A DNA stretch of 64,000 nt, from the NCBI GenBank assembly GCA_024280375.1, contig JAJRQF010000040.1, forward strand, positions 38,749 to 102,748, given 5' to 3'. Under the pieces are notes generated by a model. That model was not told the origin of the DNA. It searched no databases and saw only the letters and a list, made by a program, of their open reading frames with translations. Origin of the DNA: Alphaproteobacteria bacterium. GTDB taxonomy: Bacteria > Pseudomonadota > Alphaproteobacteria > Rhizobiales > Rhizobiaceae. A program made the translations under genes and the position numbers. This document shows positions 18,593 to 27,918 of this stretch, piece after piece; the first letter of the stretch is position 1, and each line of letters begins with the position of its first letter.

Positions 18593-20830
18593 ATGATTTA
18601 TTTGAAGAATGCCGGATTGCGGATGATTGTTGGTCTGTTTTTTCTGTTTACAATCACCTCGACTTCGGCTTTTGCGGCATCTGAAAAATTACCTGAAGGT
18701 GAGGGCAATCCGCGAATGCTCAATGCCACATCGCCCTATTTGCGCATTCATGCCAGTGATGATGTGCAATGGTATGCATGGAGTGATGAGACATTTGAAC
18801 TTGCGCGCAAGCAAGGCAAGCCACTGATGGTTTCGTTTGGCTATACGGCCTGTCACTGGTGCCACGTGATGCAGGAAACCCATTTTACCCAAAAAGACAT
18901 TGCCAAAACCATCAATGATAATTTTATTCCAGTGATCGTGGACCGCGAGCGCCGCCCGGTGCTGGATGAAACCTATATGCTGGTGACCGAGGTTCTGACC
19001 GATCGGGGTGGCTGGCCAAATACAGTCTTCATGACTGCGGATCGTAAGCCTTTTTATGGGACCGGCTATGTTTCTGCCGATGATTTTCGAAAAATTCTGG
19101 CGGCAATTGATGAAAGCTGGAAGGGGCAAAAATCCGGTGTTTTGGCTGAGTCCAAGCGGCTTTCAAAGCTGTTGAACACTTATTTGACCCGGCGGGAAGA
19201 TGCCAAAGAGCTTTCTGATGAGTTGATGAAAAAATCCTCGGCAGAACTGGCGGGCCAATTTGATGAATTTGCCGGCGGATTTGGTGGTGCGCCGAAATTT
19301 TTTCAACAGTCAATTCTAATGTTCCTGTTGCAACAGGCCGAGCGCAATAATGACAAGCAGGCACTTGATGCGGTTGAACTTACATTGCAGGCGATCATAT
19401 CCGGTGGCATTCATGACCAGATTGAGGGCGGGCTGCATCGTTATGCGGTTGATCCCGCATGGCGCATCCCGCATTTTGAGAAGATGCTCTATGATCAGGC
19501 GATGATGGCGGAGGCCTATGTGGAGGCTTACCGGATTACCGGCAAGGTCGAATATGCCAAAATGGCGCGGAAAATTCTTGATTACGTGTTGGCTGATCTG
19601 ACATCGCCGGAAGGTGGGTTCTATTCGACCCGCGATGCGGATTCTGAAGGCGAGGAGGGCACCTATTATGTGTGGTCTGAGCCGCAATTGCTCAAGGTGC
19701 TTGGCGCTGATGATACGGCCTATGCTATCAAGATATTTGAGCAGGTGGGGGATGGTGAATTGGCCGGCAAGGTCATTTTAAACCGTGATCAAATCAAAGG
19801 CCAAACGGTGCCACGGGTCGAGCAGATATTGGCAAAACTTGCCGCCGCACGTGCCTTGCGCATTAAGCCGCAGCGCGACGAGAAGATTGTCGCCAATTGG
19901 AACGGTATGATGATCAGTGCCTTTGCCCGTGCTGCGGTGGTATTGGATGACAATGATTATGCAAGTGCTGCAACCAAGGCTGCCCAATTCATTTGGGATA
20001 AATTTAGCAAAAAAGATGGTACGATTTATCGTTCCTATTTTCATGGAAAAGCGGAAATTGATGCCGAACTGGTGGACTACGCGTGGCTAGGGCGATCCTA
20101 TTTAAAGCTGTTTGATCTGTCCGATCATGCGATCTGGTTGCAGCGAGCGCAAAACATGCTGGCAAACATGGAAAAAAGCTTTGCTGATAAAGAGCATGGA
20201 GATTTTTATTCATCTGCTTCATTAAGTGGATTTGGCCGGACAAAATCACGACAGGATTCAGATATCCCTTCCGGCAACGGGGTGGCACTTGATCTGATTG
20301 TCGGTGTTGCCAAGCGGGTGGGTAGTCCTACAAATCAACGACGCACGGAGACTTTGATTGCGGCCCTTTCAGGCTTTGCCGCGGGCAGTCCCGCATCGGG
20401 CACATCCATTCTTGCGGCGGCTGATCGTTATGCCAATGGCGAGGTTGGGCCGGTGCAATATGGTGGCAATGGCAATGTGCGGGCCCATGCGACCATTCAA
20501 AACGGCAAAGTGGTGGTTTATTTGCGGGTTGAACGGGGTTGGCATGTGAACGCCAATAAGCCGCTGGAGGATTACCTTGTGCCAACCAAATTAAAGCTTG
20601 GCGGCAAGGAAGAGGGGGCTGAATATCCTGAACCCGAAATCAAGCGGCTGGGTTTTTCACCAAAGCCGCTGGCGCTGCTTGAGAACGAATTTCAAATCTC
20701 CTCATCGCAAAATGTCGGGGGTAACCTGGTTAGCGATGTGGAGCTGGAAATTCAGGCCTGTTCGGACAAGATTTGCCTTGCGCCGGACACGCTGAAATTT
20801 CGTATTGCGGCTCCTATGTCGGGCAGGTGA
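18593..20830 (+). CDS. Secreted DUF255 thioredoxin-domain protein with C-terminal DsbD-like domain
   Basis: A 745-residue protein. Residues 1-29 look like a signal peptide (VGLFFLFTITSTSAFA). About 40-200 is the DUF255 thioredoxin domain (YLRIHASDDVQWYAWSDE) with redox motif CHWC at 87-90. About 220-600 is the (alpha/alpha) barrel typical of YyaL/SPATA20 proteins (GGIHDQIEGGLHRYAVD, HFEKMLYDQAMMAEAY, RDADSEGEEGTYYVW). The last 120 residues (RAHATIQNGKVVVYLRVERGWHVNANKP, later ACSDKICLAPDT) resemble the N-terminal DsbD/DsbC-like domain with its own Cys pair. Family members are usually cytoplasmic and lack the last domain, so this is an export-adapted fusion. The role is probably periplasmic thiol chemistry. 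Confidence 0.85.
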   Translation: MIYLKNAGLRMIVGLFFLFTITSTSAFAASEKLPEGEGNPRMLNATSPYLRIHASDDVQWYAWSDETFELARKQGKPLMVSFGYTACHWCHVMQETHFTQKDIAKTINDNFIPVIVDRERRPVLDETYMLVTEVLTDRGGWPNTVFMTADRKPFYGTGYVSADDFRKILAAIDESWKGQKSGVLAESKRLSKLLNTYLTRREDAKELSDELMKKSSAELAGQFDEFAGGFGGAPKFFQQSILMFLLQQAERNNDKQALDAVELTLQAIISGGIHDQIEGGLHRYAVDPAWRIPHFEKMLYDQAMMAEAYVEAYRITGKVEYAKMARKILDYVLADLTSPEGGFYSTRDADSEGEEGTYYVWSEPQLLKVLGADDTAYAIKIFEQVGDGELAGKVILNRDQIKGQTVPRVEQILAKLAAARALRIKPQRDEKIVANWNGMMISAFARAAVVLDDNDYASAATKAAQFIWDKFSKKDGTIYRSYFHGKAEIDAELVDYAWLGRSYLKLFDLSDHAIWLQRAQNMLANMEKSFADKEHGDFYSSASLSGFGRTKSRQDSDIPSGNGVALDLIVGVAKRVGSPTNQRRTETLIAALSGFAAGSPASGTSILAAADRYANGEVGPVQYGGNGNVRAHATIQNGKVVVYLRVERGWHVNANKPLEDYLVPTKLKLGGKEEGAEYPEPEIKRLGFSPKPLALLENEFQISSSQNVGGNLVSDVELEIQACSDKICLAPDTLKFRIAAPMSGR

Positions 20831-20842
20831 ATTGAGGGTGGC

Positions 20843-22144
20843 CTAAACCATCGTTTCAGCCTCGCGGCGGATTTTTACCGCTAGCGATGTCTCATCAATA
20901 TCCACATCGGCGAAGGTGATTGTGTCGCCTGCCGTGATGTTTTTGTTCAGCAACACATTATGCGCCAGGCCAATCGGCAGGGCACCCATTTCAATGCTTT
21001 TTTGCGCAGGGCAGGCCTTGCCCCAGACCGTATAGCCGCCTTCGCCATCAAGCCTTGCGCCTTTGACCAAATCCTGTTTGGCAATGGCCACCGCATCACC
21101 GCGAAAACTCTTTGATACGCCGGTGGGTTCACCCCGCAATGCTGCATTCAGCACGGAAATTCCCAGTTCCAACCCGATCAGATGGAAGGGTTTATACATG
21201 GAGGCATAACGCCCTGTTGTATCGGTTGAAAGGCCGTATTGCTGAAAGCAACTGGCGGCGTAGTCATTCGGTGCTTCAAAAACCACATAAACACCCCAAC
21301 GCAAATCGCGGAATACCGGGCGGCCATCGCGCTCGATGGAGGAAATCACTTCCACAAGGCCGGGTCGCTGCAATATGCCACCGGCGGCTGCCGGGCGTAA
21401 GACATTCGCCAGATCATCAACCCCGCAGGGTGGAAATTTCAAGCCATTATCAGGTACAGAAAGCCCGCAAGCATTAGCGATTGCCGCCATTTCAATCGCC
21501 GATTTGGTGCCGTCGAGAAATGAGTTGAACATTTGCGGGTTCATATTGGCGGCCTTGGCCTCATCTTCGCTGATGCCGTAATGGGACCAGACATTATCCG
21601 GGGTAACATGATGATATTCCGGTAGATATTTAGTGCCCTTGCCGGCGGCGGTGATTTTGAACCCGGCAGACCTTGCCCAATCGACCATTTCGGCCACAAG
21701 TGCGGGTTGATCACCGTAAGCCATCGAATAGACAACGCCCGCAGATATTGCCCGTTTGGCAAGTGCAGGGCCAGCCAGCACATCTGCTTCCACATTGACC
21801 ATGATAATATGCTTGCCATGGTCAAAAGCTGCAAGCGCATGGGCAATTCCGGCCGCCGGATTGCCGGTTGCCTCAATCACCACATCCACGTCATCACGGG
21901 CGCAAAGCTCGCTGCCATCTTCGATAACGCTGGTTGCAGCTATTTGCTCATCGCTCCAGCCGACATTTTTGCAGGCGGTTTTGGCGCGCTCGATTGAAAG
22001 GTCTGCAATGGCGGTGACTTCAAGCCCGTTGGTGGTTGGAACCTGATTTAAAAACATCGAGCCGAATTTTCCAGCACCGATAAGTCCGACCCGAACCGGG
22101 CCTTTTGTTTCCATTCTTGCTTGAATAAGAGATTGCAGGTTCAT
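20843..22144 (-). CDS. NAD(P)-binding dehydrogenase-like protein with SAF domain
   Basis: A 433-residue protein. The N-terminal Rossmann part has VRVGLIGAGKFGSMFLNQV and VEATGNPAAGIAHALAA, as in homoserine-dehydrogenase-like proteins. The C-terminal part (RLDGEGGYTVWGKACPA, then LLNKNITAGDTITFADVDID) is a SAF domain. This architecture recurs in alphaproteobacterial catabolic clusters, but the substrate is not defined. The ATG at 22144 with GGAA upstream is preferred to the open frame beginning 13 codons earlier. It converges on the DUF255 gene and diverges from the small membrane protein gene. Confidence 0.8.
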   Translation of the reverse strand: MNLQSLIQARMETKGPVRVGLIGAGKFGSMFLNQVPTTNGLEVTAIADLSIERAKTACKNVGWSDEQIAATSVIEDGSELCARDDVDVVIEATGNPAAGIAHALAAFDHGKHIIMVNVEADVLAGPALAKRAISAGVVYSMAYGDQPALVAEMVDWARSAGFKITAAGKGTKYLPEYHHVTPDNVWSHYGISEDEAKAANMNPQMFNSFLDGTKSAIEMAAIANACGLSVPDNGLKFPPCGVDDLANVLRPAAAGGILQRPGLVEVISSIERDGRPVFRDLRWGVYVVFEAPNDYAASCFQQYGLSTDTTGRYASMYKPFHLIGLELGISVLNAALRGEPTGVSKSFRGDAVAIAKQDLVKGARLDGEGGYTVWGKACPAQKSIEMGALPIGLAHNVLLNKNITAGDTITFADVDIDETSLAVKIRREAETMV

Positions 22145-22236
22145 TATCGAAATTTCCGAATTTGGTTGATTATTTTGGGGCAATTAGCCTACCTGTAACG
22201 GAATAAGTCAATCATTTGAATGATGCGGGAAAAATT

Positions 22237-22479
22237 ATGCCAGAATGGCTTTTAGCAACATGCGCCACCTCAACAATTTCAACAATGCTGATTGTTGTTG
22301 CAGTGGTGATGTATTTGCCAAATCTCTATTTTAATTCCAATTCGAATGTCTTCAAAAAGAAGGAAAAACGAGAGGACAATAGCGGAGGAATTGAATTTAC
22401 CCGGCTTGGTGTGATGGTCAATTTGTTCATTGGTATTGTGTCGGTTATTGGTATTTATCTGACCTTTCAGGGGTGTTGA
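22237..22479 (+). CDS. Small membrane protein of unknown function
   Basis: About 80 residues: a hydrophobic helix near the start (LLATCATSTISTMLIVVAVV), a charged middle (FKKKEKREDNSGG), and a second hydrophobic helix (LGVMVNLFIGIVSVIGIYLT). The ATG at 22237 follows GGGAAAAATT. I do not recognise a family. The two-helix plus basic loop layout and the ribosome site make a real gene likely but not certain. Confidence 0.5.
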   Translation: MPEWLLATCATSTISTMLIVVAVVMYLPNLYFNSNSNVFKKKEKREDNSGGIEFTRLGVMVNLFIGIVSVIGIYLTFQGC

Positions 22480-22512
22480 AAATGTATCCCCTCCCGGCCT
22501 TGCTTCGCTCAG

Positions 22513-22541
22513 CCACCCTCCCTTGAAAAGGTGAGGGTTGG
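22513..22541 (+). repeat. Short palindromic CCACCCTC repeat
   Basis: An imperfect hairpin, CCACCCTCCC-TTGAAAA-GGTGAGGGTTGG, in the 94 bp between two plus-strand genes. It resembles the small interspersed CCCTC/GAGGG palindromes common in proteobacterial intergenic DNA. Only one copy was noticed in this window. Confidence 0.4.
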
Positions 22542-22573
22542 AGCAAGAGTTGAATTCTGATTTTGGATATTAA

Positions 22574-23329
22574 ATGAACCTTTTGGACAATGGCGCAGCG
22601 GCGCAGATTATCAATGAAAACGGAACGTCTCCCATTATATTAGTGTGCGAACATGCAAGCGCGCATATACCGGCCGTGCTCAACGGTCTTGGGCTGGATG
22701 AGGGCGATCAAACGGCCCATATCGCCTATGATATCGGGGCGGAGGCCATGGCGCGAAAAATGGCCGATCAGCTCGATGCCCCGCTGATTGTGCAAAAATA
22801 TTCGCGGCTGGTTTATGATTGTAACCGCCCACCTGAAAACCCCAGTGCCATGCCGGAAAAAAGCGAGACAACTGCAATACCCGGCAATGTGGGACTAAGT
22901 GCGGCGCAAAAAAGCGAGCGCGCGGAGCAGATTTACCGGCCCTTTCATCAAGCTGTCAGCGATTTTCTTGATCAGCGTGCGCAAGGCGATGTTGAGCCGG
23001 TTTTTGTGACCATTCATTCTTTTACCGCGACCTATTTTGGCAAGCCCCGCAGTGTAGAATTAGGCGTTCTGCATGATGTTGATACGCGCCTTGGCGATGC
23101 GATGCTTGAACATGCTCCCGGCGATTATATCGCGCGGCGTAACGACCCCTATGGCCCGGAAGACGGGGTGACCCATACGCTCAATCTGCATGGCGGGGCG
23201 CGCGGTTTGAAAAATGTCATGCTGGAAGTTCGAAATGACTTGATCGCCGATGCGGCAGGGCAGACAGTTTGGGCGGCGCGATTAACCAGCCTGTTGATGC
23301 GATCTTTGGCGTTGACCAAATCTCGATAA
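22574..23329 (+). CDS. N-formylglutamate amidohydrolase family protein
   Basis: A 251-residue protein of the HutG-like FGase family: PIILVCEHASAHIPAVLN near the N-terminus, VYDCNRPPENPSAMPEKS, and a C-terminal VRNDLIADAAGQTVWA. True FGase removes formate from N-formylglutamate in histidine degradation. No other hut gene is here, and in this context (next to a glutamine-synthetase-like ligase) it more likely hydrolyses a related N-acyl or gamma-glutamyl amide. The stop lies 60 bp before the ligase ATG, so the two are probably co-transcribed. Confidence 0.85.
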   Translation: MNLLDNGAAAQIINENGTSPIILVCEHASAHIPAVLNGLGLDEGDQTAHIAYDIGAEAMARKMADQLDAPLIVQKYSRLVYDCNRPPENPSAMPEKSETTAIPGNVGLSAAQKSERAEQIYRPFHQAVSDFLDQRAQGDVEPVFVTIHSFTATYFGKPRSVELGVLHDVDTRLGDAMLEHAPGDYIARRNDPYGPEDGVTHTLNLHGGARGLKNVMLEVRNDLIADAAGQTVWAARLTSLLMRSLALTKSR

Positions 23330-23389
23330 AAGGCTTACTTGGCGCGCAACAATAAAACGACCGCCTATATATTATTGGAGAACATAAAA

Positions 23390-24760
23390 ATGCCTGGAAT
23401 GCTTAGTCTCGATGAATTGAAAGCCCTGGTTGCAGATGGCTCTATTGATACGGTTCTTGCCTGTCAGGTGGATATGCAGGGCAGGCTGATGGGCAAGCGT
23501 TTTCACGCACAATTCTTTGTTGATGGTGGCTATGAGGAAACCCATTCCTGCAATTATCTTTTGGCAACCGATGCCGAAATGGAAACCGTTGAAGGCTTTA
23601 AATCCACCTCGTGGGAAATGGGCTATGGCGACTATGTGATGAAGCCGGATTTGGCGACCATGCGGCTGATCCCGTGGCTGGAAGGAACGGCGCTGGTTTT
23701 ATGTGATGTGCTTGACCATCACACCCATCAAGGCGTGCCACATTCGCCGCGTGCCATATTGCGCAAACAGATTGCCCGGCTGGAAGAAATGGGTATGAAG
23801 CCAATGATGGCGACCGAGTTAGAGTTGTTCCTGTTTGATGACAGCTATGAGGAAGCAAAAGCGCTCGGCTACCGCGATATGCAATTGGCCAGCGCCTATA
23901 ATGAGGATTACCACATTTTCCAGACCACCAAGGAAGAAGATGTGATGCGCGCCATTCGTAACGGGCTTTATGGTGCAGGAATGGAAGTTGAATGTTCCAA
24001 GGGTGAAGCCTCTGCCGGACAGGAAGAAATCAACGTCAAATATAGTGACGCCTTGAGTACTGCTGACAATCATTCGATCATCAAAAACGGGTGCAAAGAG
24101 ATCGCATGGGCCAAGGGCCGGGCGCTTACATTCATGGCCAAATGGGATAAAGCTGCGACCGGTTCTTCTTCGCATGTGCATCAATCGTTGTGGAGCCTTG
24201 ATGGTAAGGAGGCGCTGTTTTTTGACAAGGATGCCGAACACGGCATGTCGGAGTTGATGCGCCATTATTGCGCCGGATTGCTCAAAAACGCTGGTGATAT
24301 TACCTGTTTTCTGGCCCCCAATATCAATTCCTATAAACGCTTTGCGGCCGGAACCTTTGCACCCACCAAGGCAATCTGGAGTTTGGATAACCGCACCGCC
24401 GGCTATCGGCTTTGTGCGGCGGGCAGCAAATCTGTGCGGATGGAATGCAGGGTCGGTGGTTCTGATCTTAACCCTTATCTGGCATTGGCGGCTCTTTTGG
24501 CAGCCGGAATTGACGGCATTGAAAACAAACTGGAGCTTGAAGCGCCCTTTGCGGGAGATGCTTACGGCGATAAAAGCCTGCGCGAAATTCCAACAACCCT
24601 GCGGGCTGCGTCAGCCGTGTTGAATAAATCCGATATGCTGCGCGCGGCAATGGGCAATGATGTGATCGACCATTATGTGCGGGCGGCCGAATGGGAACAG
24701 GAAGAGTTTGACCGTCAGGTGACCGATTGGGAAATCAATCGTGGCTTTGAACGCAGTTGA
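23390..24760 (+). CDS. Glutamine synthetase family ligase (GlnT/PuuA-like)
   Basis: A 456-residue GS-fold enzyme. It has the beta-grasp N-domain (VDMQGRLMGKRFHAQFF), then the metal and ATP site (ATELELFLFD, ECSKGEASAGQEEINVKY, GSSSHVHQSLW), and C-terminal RLCAAGSKSVRMECRVGGSDLNPYLALA. No adenylylation-site motif of GlnA is visible and the length fits the gamma-glutamyl-amine ligase group. It probably couples glutamate to an amine or amino acid using ATP. The ATG at 23390 follows TTGGAG; the open frame 17 codons upstream begins with an unlikely TTG. Confidence 0.88.
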   Translation: MPGMLSLDELKALVADGSIDTVLACQVDMQGRLMGKRFHAQFFVDGGYEETHSCNYLLATDAEMETVEGFKSTSWEMGYGDYVMKPDLATMRLIPWLEGTALVLCDVLDHHTHQGVPHSPRAILRKQIARLEEMGMKPMMATELELFLFDDSYEEAKALGYRDMQLASAYNEDYHIFQTTKEEDVMRAIRNGLYGAGMEVECSKGEASAGQEEINVKYSDALSTADNHSIIKNGCKEIAWAKGRALTFMAKWDKAATGSSSHVHQSLWSLDGKEALFFDKDAEHGMSELMRHYCAGLLKNAGDITCFLAPNINSYKRFAAGTFAPTKAIWSLDNRTAGYRLCAAGSKSVRMECRVGGSDLNPYLALAALLAAGIDGIENKLELEAPFAGDAYGDKSLREIPTTLRAASAVLNKSDMLRAAMGNDVIDHYVRAAEWEQEEFDRQVTDWEINRGFERS

Positions 24761-24789
24761 TTGGGGATTTTTAAATTTGGTGGGCGTTT

Positions 24790-25947
24790 ATGACCATTTC
24801 CGATGATACTCAACCCATTCGCGAGGCTGTTTGCAAGCTGTGTACTTCGTTTGGTGAAGACTATTGGAAGGATCTGGATCAGGCGCATGAATATCCAACC
24901 GAATTTGTGCAAAAGCTGACAAGCGAGGGGTTTCTCGGTTGTCTTATCCCGGAACAATTTGGCGGGGCAGGTTTGGGCCTAATTGAGGCTTGCGCCATAT
25001 TAGAAGAGATTTCGCGTTCTGGTGGGCATCCGGGGGCCGCACATGCGCAAATGTATGTGATGGGCTCGCTTTTAAAGCATGGCAGCGAGGCGCAAAAGCA
25101 GAAATATTTGCCTGCTATTGCGCGCGGAGAATTGCGTTTGCAGAGCTTTGGCATTACCGAGCCAAGTACGGGCACGGATACCACGGCGTTAAAAACAACG
25201 GCAATTCGTGAGGGCGATCACTATATTATCAATGGCCAGAAAGTCTGGATTTCACGGGTTGAACATTCCGATTTGATGCTGCTTTTGGCGCGCACCAAAC
25301 CGATTGCCGAGCGCACGCGCAAGAGCGATGGCTTATCGGCGTTTATTGTCGATTTGCGTGAGGCAGTTGGCAATGGCCTTCAGGTGCAGCCGATTGATGC
25401 GATGATCAATCATCATGCATGCGAATTGTTTTTCGATAATCTCTCAATTCCGGCGGAAAATCTCGTTGGTCGTGAACATGAGGGTTTTAAGGTTGTGCTC
25501 GACAGCATGAATGCCGAACGGATTTTAATCGCTGCCGAGTGCATTGGGGATGCGCGTTATTTCATCGACAAATCATCTGCCTATGCCAAGGATCGCGAGG
25601 TTTTTGGCAGGCCGATCGGGCAAAATCAAGGTGTTTCGTTTCCCATTGCCAGGGACTATGCCGAATGCGAGGCAGCCGCACTTATGGTTGAAAAGGCGGC
25701 GCACTTGTTTGATGCGGAAAAACCCTGCGGGCCTGAGGCCAATATGGCTAAAATGCTGGCGGCGGATGCCTCAAAAGCCGCCGGTGATACCTGTATGCAG
25801 GTACATGGGGGCTTCGGGCTAGCGCGGGATTATCACATTGAGCGCAAGTTTCGTGAAACGCGGCTATATCAGGTGGCACCGATTTCAACCAATCTAATTC
25901 TGTCCTATCTGGCCGAGCATGTGCTTGGGTTGCCACGGAGTTTTTGA
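24790..25947 (+). CDS. Acyl-CoA dehydrogenase
   Basis: A 385-residue FAD flavoenzyme that makes an alpha-beta double bond in an acyl-CoA. It has the FAD-binding signatures (RLQSFGITEPSTGTDTTAL, IINGQKVWISR) and the C-terminal QVHGGFGLARDYHIERKFRETRLYQ. The Glu that serves as base in short- and medium-chain enzymes (IYEGT) is Gln here, but a Glu occurs in MNAERILIAAE. This matches the alternative base position of isovaleryl-CoA dehydrogenase, so the enzyme is probably active and may act on a branched substrate. The stop overlaps the frame of the CoA-transferase gene, forming an operon. Confidence 0.92.
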   Translation: MTISDDTQPIREAVCKLCTSFGEDYWKDLDQAHEYPTEFVQKLTSEGFLGCLIPEQFGGAGLGLIEACAILEEISRSGGHPGAAHAQMYVMGSLLKHGSEAQKQKYLPAIARGELRLQSFGITEPSTGTDTTALKTTAIREGDHYIINGQKVWISRVEHSDLMLLLARTKPIAERTRKSDGLSAFIVDLREAVGNGLQVQPIDAMINHHACELFFDNLSIPAENLVGREHEGFKVVLDSMNAERILIAAECIGDARYFIDKSSAYAKDREVFGRPIGQNQGVSFPIARDYAECEAAALMVEKAAHLFDAEKPCGPEANMAKMLAADASKAAGDTCMQVHGGFGLARDYHIERKFRETRLYQVAPISTNLILSYLAEHVLGLPRSF

Positions 25948-25952
25948 GACCA

Positions 25953-27083
25953 ATGAAACCGCTTGAAGGCATGTTGGTGATTTCGGTCGAGCAGGCGGTG
26001 GCCGCCCCCTTGTGCACGGCGCGGCTGGCCGATGCGGGTGCGCGGGTGATCAAGATTGAACGCTCAGAAGGCGATTTTGCCCGCAAATATGATCAGGCGG
26101 CTGGTGGGGCCAGTTCCTATTTTGCCTGGCTCAATCATGGCAAACAATCAATGGTGCTGGACTTTAAGCAAGATGAGGATGCGGCCCTGTTGCATCGTTT
26201 GATTGGCCAGGCAGATGTGCTGGTGCAAAACCTGGCACCCGGTGCAATGCAGCGGGCGGGCTTTGGTTCAAACGAGATGCGGACGCGAAATCCGACATTG
26301 GTTACGTGCGATATATCCGGTTACGGGGAAGCACCTGAACTTGCGCATTTGAAGGCCTATGATTTGCTGGTGCAGGCGGAATCCGGTTTGATTGAGATTT
26401 CCGGCGGGCCGGGCGAACCTGGCCGAATTGGCATTTCACTTTGCGATATAGGTGCCGGTATTACCGCCCATGCGGCGGTTTTGGAGGCTCTGTTGCTGCG
26501 TGAGCGTTCGGGCGAGGGGAGTGGCGTTGCAATTTCGCTGTTTGATGTGGCGGCTGAATGGATGAGCGTTCCGTTTGTTCATCAAGTTCATGGGGAGGGC
26601 GCACCTTCACGCTCGGGGCTGCATCATCCATCGATTGCACCCTATGGGGCTTATGAGACGGGTGATGGCGTTAAAACTATCCTGTCCATTCAGAATGAAC
26701 GTGAATGGCAGCGGCTTTGCAATGAGGTGTTTTTGCAGGCGGATATGGCGGCAGATCGGCGTTTTAATTCCAACAATCAACGGGTGAAAAACCGTGCCGC
26801 ATTGGACGAAGCGATTGGCAAAGTGCTTGGTGCGCTTAATGCTTCAGAATTTCGAAAGCGGCTTGGTGCGGCCAAAATTGCCTATGCGGGGTTAAACAAT
26901 GTTGCAGATTTGGCCGCCCATCCAGCACTTCGCCATCGTGAGATTGTTGTAGGTGGCGGTGCGGCGCTGGCATTGCCCGCCCATCCGGTGTGTTGGGCAG
27001 GGTTGCGGGCGCATGGGGCGTCAATAGTGCCTGAAATTGGCGAACATAGCGCTTTGATAAGGGCGGAATTTGCTGATGATTGA
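25953..27083 (+). CDS. CaiB/BaiF (class III) CoA-transferase
   Basis: A 376-residue protein with PLEGMLVISVEQAVAAPLCTARLADAGARVIKIE at the start (split here: PLEGMLVISVEQ, AAPLCTARLADAGA, RVIKIERSEGDFAR). The catalytic Asp context is AYDLLVQAESGLIEISGGPG, followed by KNRAALDEAIGKVL. It moves CoA between carboxylic acids. The ATG at 25953 is more likely than the TTG at 25944 because GGAG lies 12 bases upstream. It overlaps the next gene by eight bases. With the adjacent dehydrogenase and hydratase it forms a short acid-degradation operon, possibly for a C5 dicarboxylate. Confidence 0.9.
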   Translation: MKPLEGMLVISVEQAVAAPLCTARLADAGARVIKIERSEGDFARKYDQAAGGASSYFAWLNHGKQSMVLDFKQDEDAALLHRLIGQADVLVQNLAPGAMQRAGFGSNEMRTRNPTLVTCDISGYGEAPELAHLKAYDLLVQAESGLIEISGGPGEPGRIGISLCDIGAGITAHAAVLEALLLRERSGEGSGVAISLFDVAAEWMSVPFVHQVHGEGAPSRSGLHHPSIAPYGAYETGDGVKTILSIQNEREWQRLCNEVFLQADMAADRRFNSNNQRVKNRAALDEAIGKVLGALNASEFRKRLGAAKIAYAGLNNVADLAAHPALRHREIVVGGGAALALPAHPVCWAGLRAHGASIVPEIGEHSALIRAEFADD

Positions 27084-27918
27084 TGTTGAAAAATTTTACC
27101 AATGGGTGGGTAAAACCAAAAGTGCGACCGGCCTGATCAGTCTCAACACCTGCCGGGGGATGGAGGCCTTGCTTGACCGGCCACCGCTTCTGCAATCGGG
27201 CGATCCGTTGCCGCCGCTTTGGCATTGGCTTTATTTCCATGAGATTGCGCAGCAAAGCGCGTTGGGCCGTGATGGTCATCCAAAAAAGGGTGGTTTTTTA
27301 CCGCCCGTGCCGTTGCCGCGTCGTATGTGGGCCGGGGGGCGGTTTGAGTTTGGCGTACCGATTTTGATTGGCGGTGAATGCGAAAGATTATCAACCATCA
27401 AATCTGTCGAGATGAAATCTGGCCGCTCTGGTGAATTGTGTTTTGTCGGGGTTGAGCATCAGCTCATTGTTGATGGTACATGCGCCTTTCGGGAAGAGCA
27501 TGATATTGTCTATCGTGAGGACCCAAAGCCGGGAGACGCGCCAATCCTGCCTCTCAGTGCCAAAGGAAACCCTGACTTTTCGCAGATCATCACCCCGTCA
27601 GCGGTGATGTTGTTTCGCTATTCTGCGCTTACATTCAATGGGCATCGCATTCATTATGACCGCGACTATTGCCTCGATGTGGAGGCCTATCCGGGGCTGG
27701 TTTTTCACGGGCCGCTAACGGCAGTGCTGCTTTTGCAAATGGGGTTGGAACAAGCTGGAGAGCGGGCATTGAAGGCGTTTGATTTTCGTGCCATCAGCCC
27801 GCTGTTTGATGTGGCACCCTTTGAACTGCGCGGTTGGCATAATGGCAGTGAAATTGAATTGCAGGCGGTTAATCCCCAAGGCGGGCTTGCCATGCGGGCT
27901 GTTGCCACTTTCTGCTAG
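27076..27918 (+). CDS. HTD2/MaoC-type acyl dehydratase (mesaconyl-CoA hydratase-like)
   Basis: A 280-residue protein of the COG3777 type. It has an N-terminal FAS1-like dehydratase domain (DVEKFYQWVGKTKSATGLIS, PPVPLPRRMWAGGRFEF) and a C-terminal hot-dog half (ALTFNGHRIHYDRDYCLDVE, with the catalytic His in FNGHRIHYD). Relatives include mesaconyl-C4-CoA hydratase and itaconyl-CoA hydratase. It starts inside the CoA-transferase gene (ATG 27076, GGCGGAA upstream). A perfect terminator begins at its stop codon. Confidence 0.85.
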   Translation: MIDVEKFYQWVGKTKSATGLISLNTCRGMEALLDRPPLLQSGDPLPPLWHWLYFHEIAQQSALGRDGHPKKGGFLPPVPLPRRMWAGGRFEFGVPILIGGECERLSTIKSVEMKSGRSGELCFVGVEHQLIVDGTCAFREEHDIVYREDPKPGDAPILPLSAKGNPDFSQIITPSAVMLFRYSALTFNGHRIHYDRDYCLDVEAYPGLVFHGPLTAVLLLQMGLEQAGERALKAFDFRAISPLFDVAPFELRGWHNGSEIELQAVNPQGGLAMRAVATFC

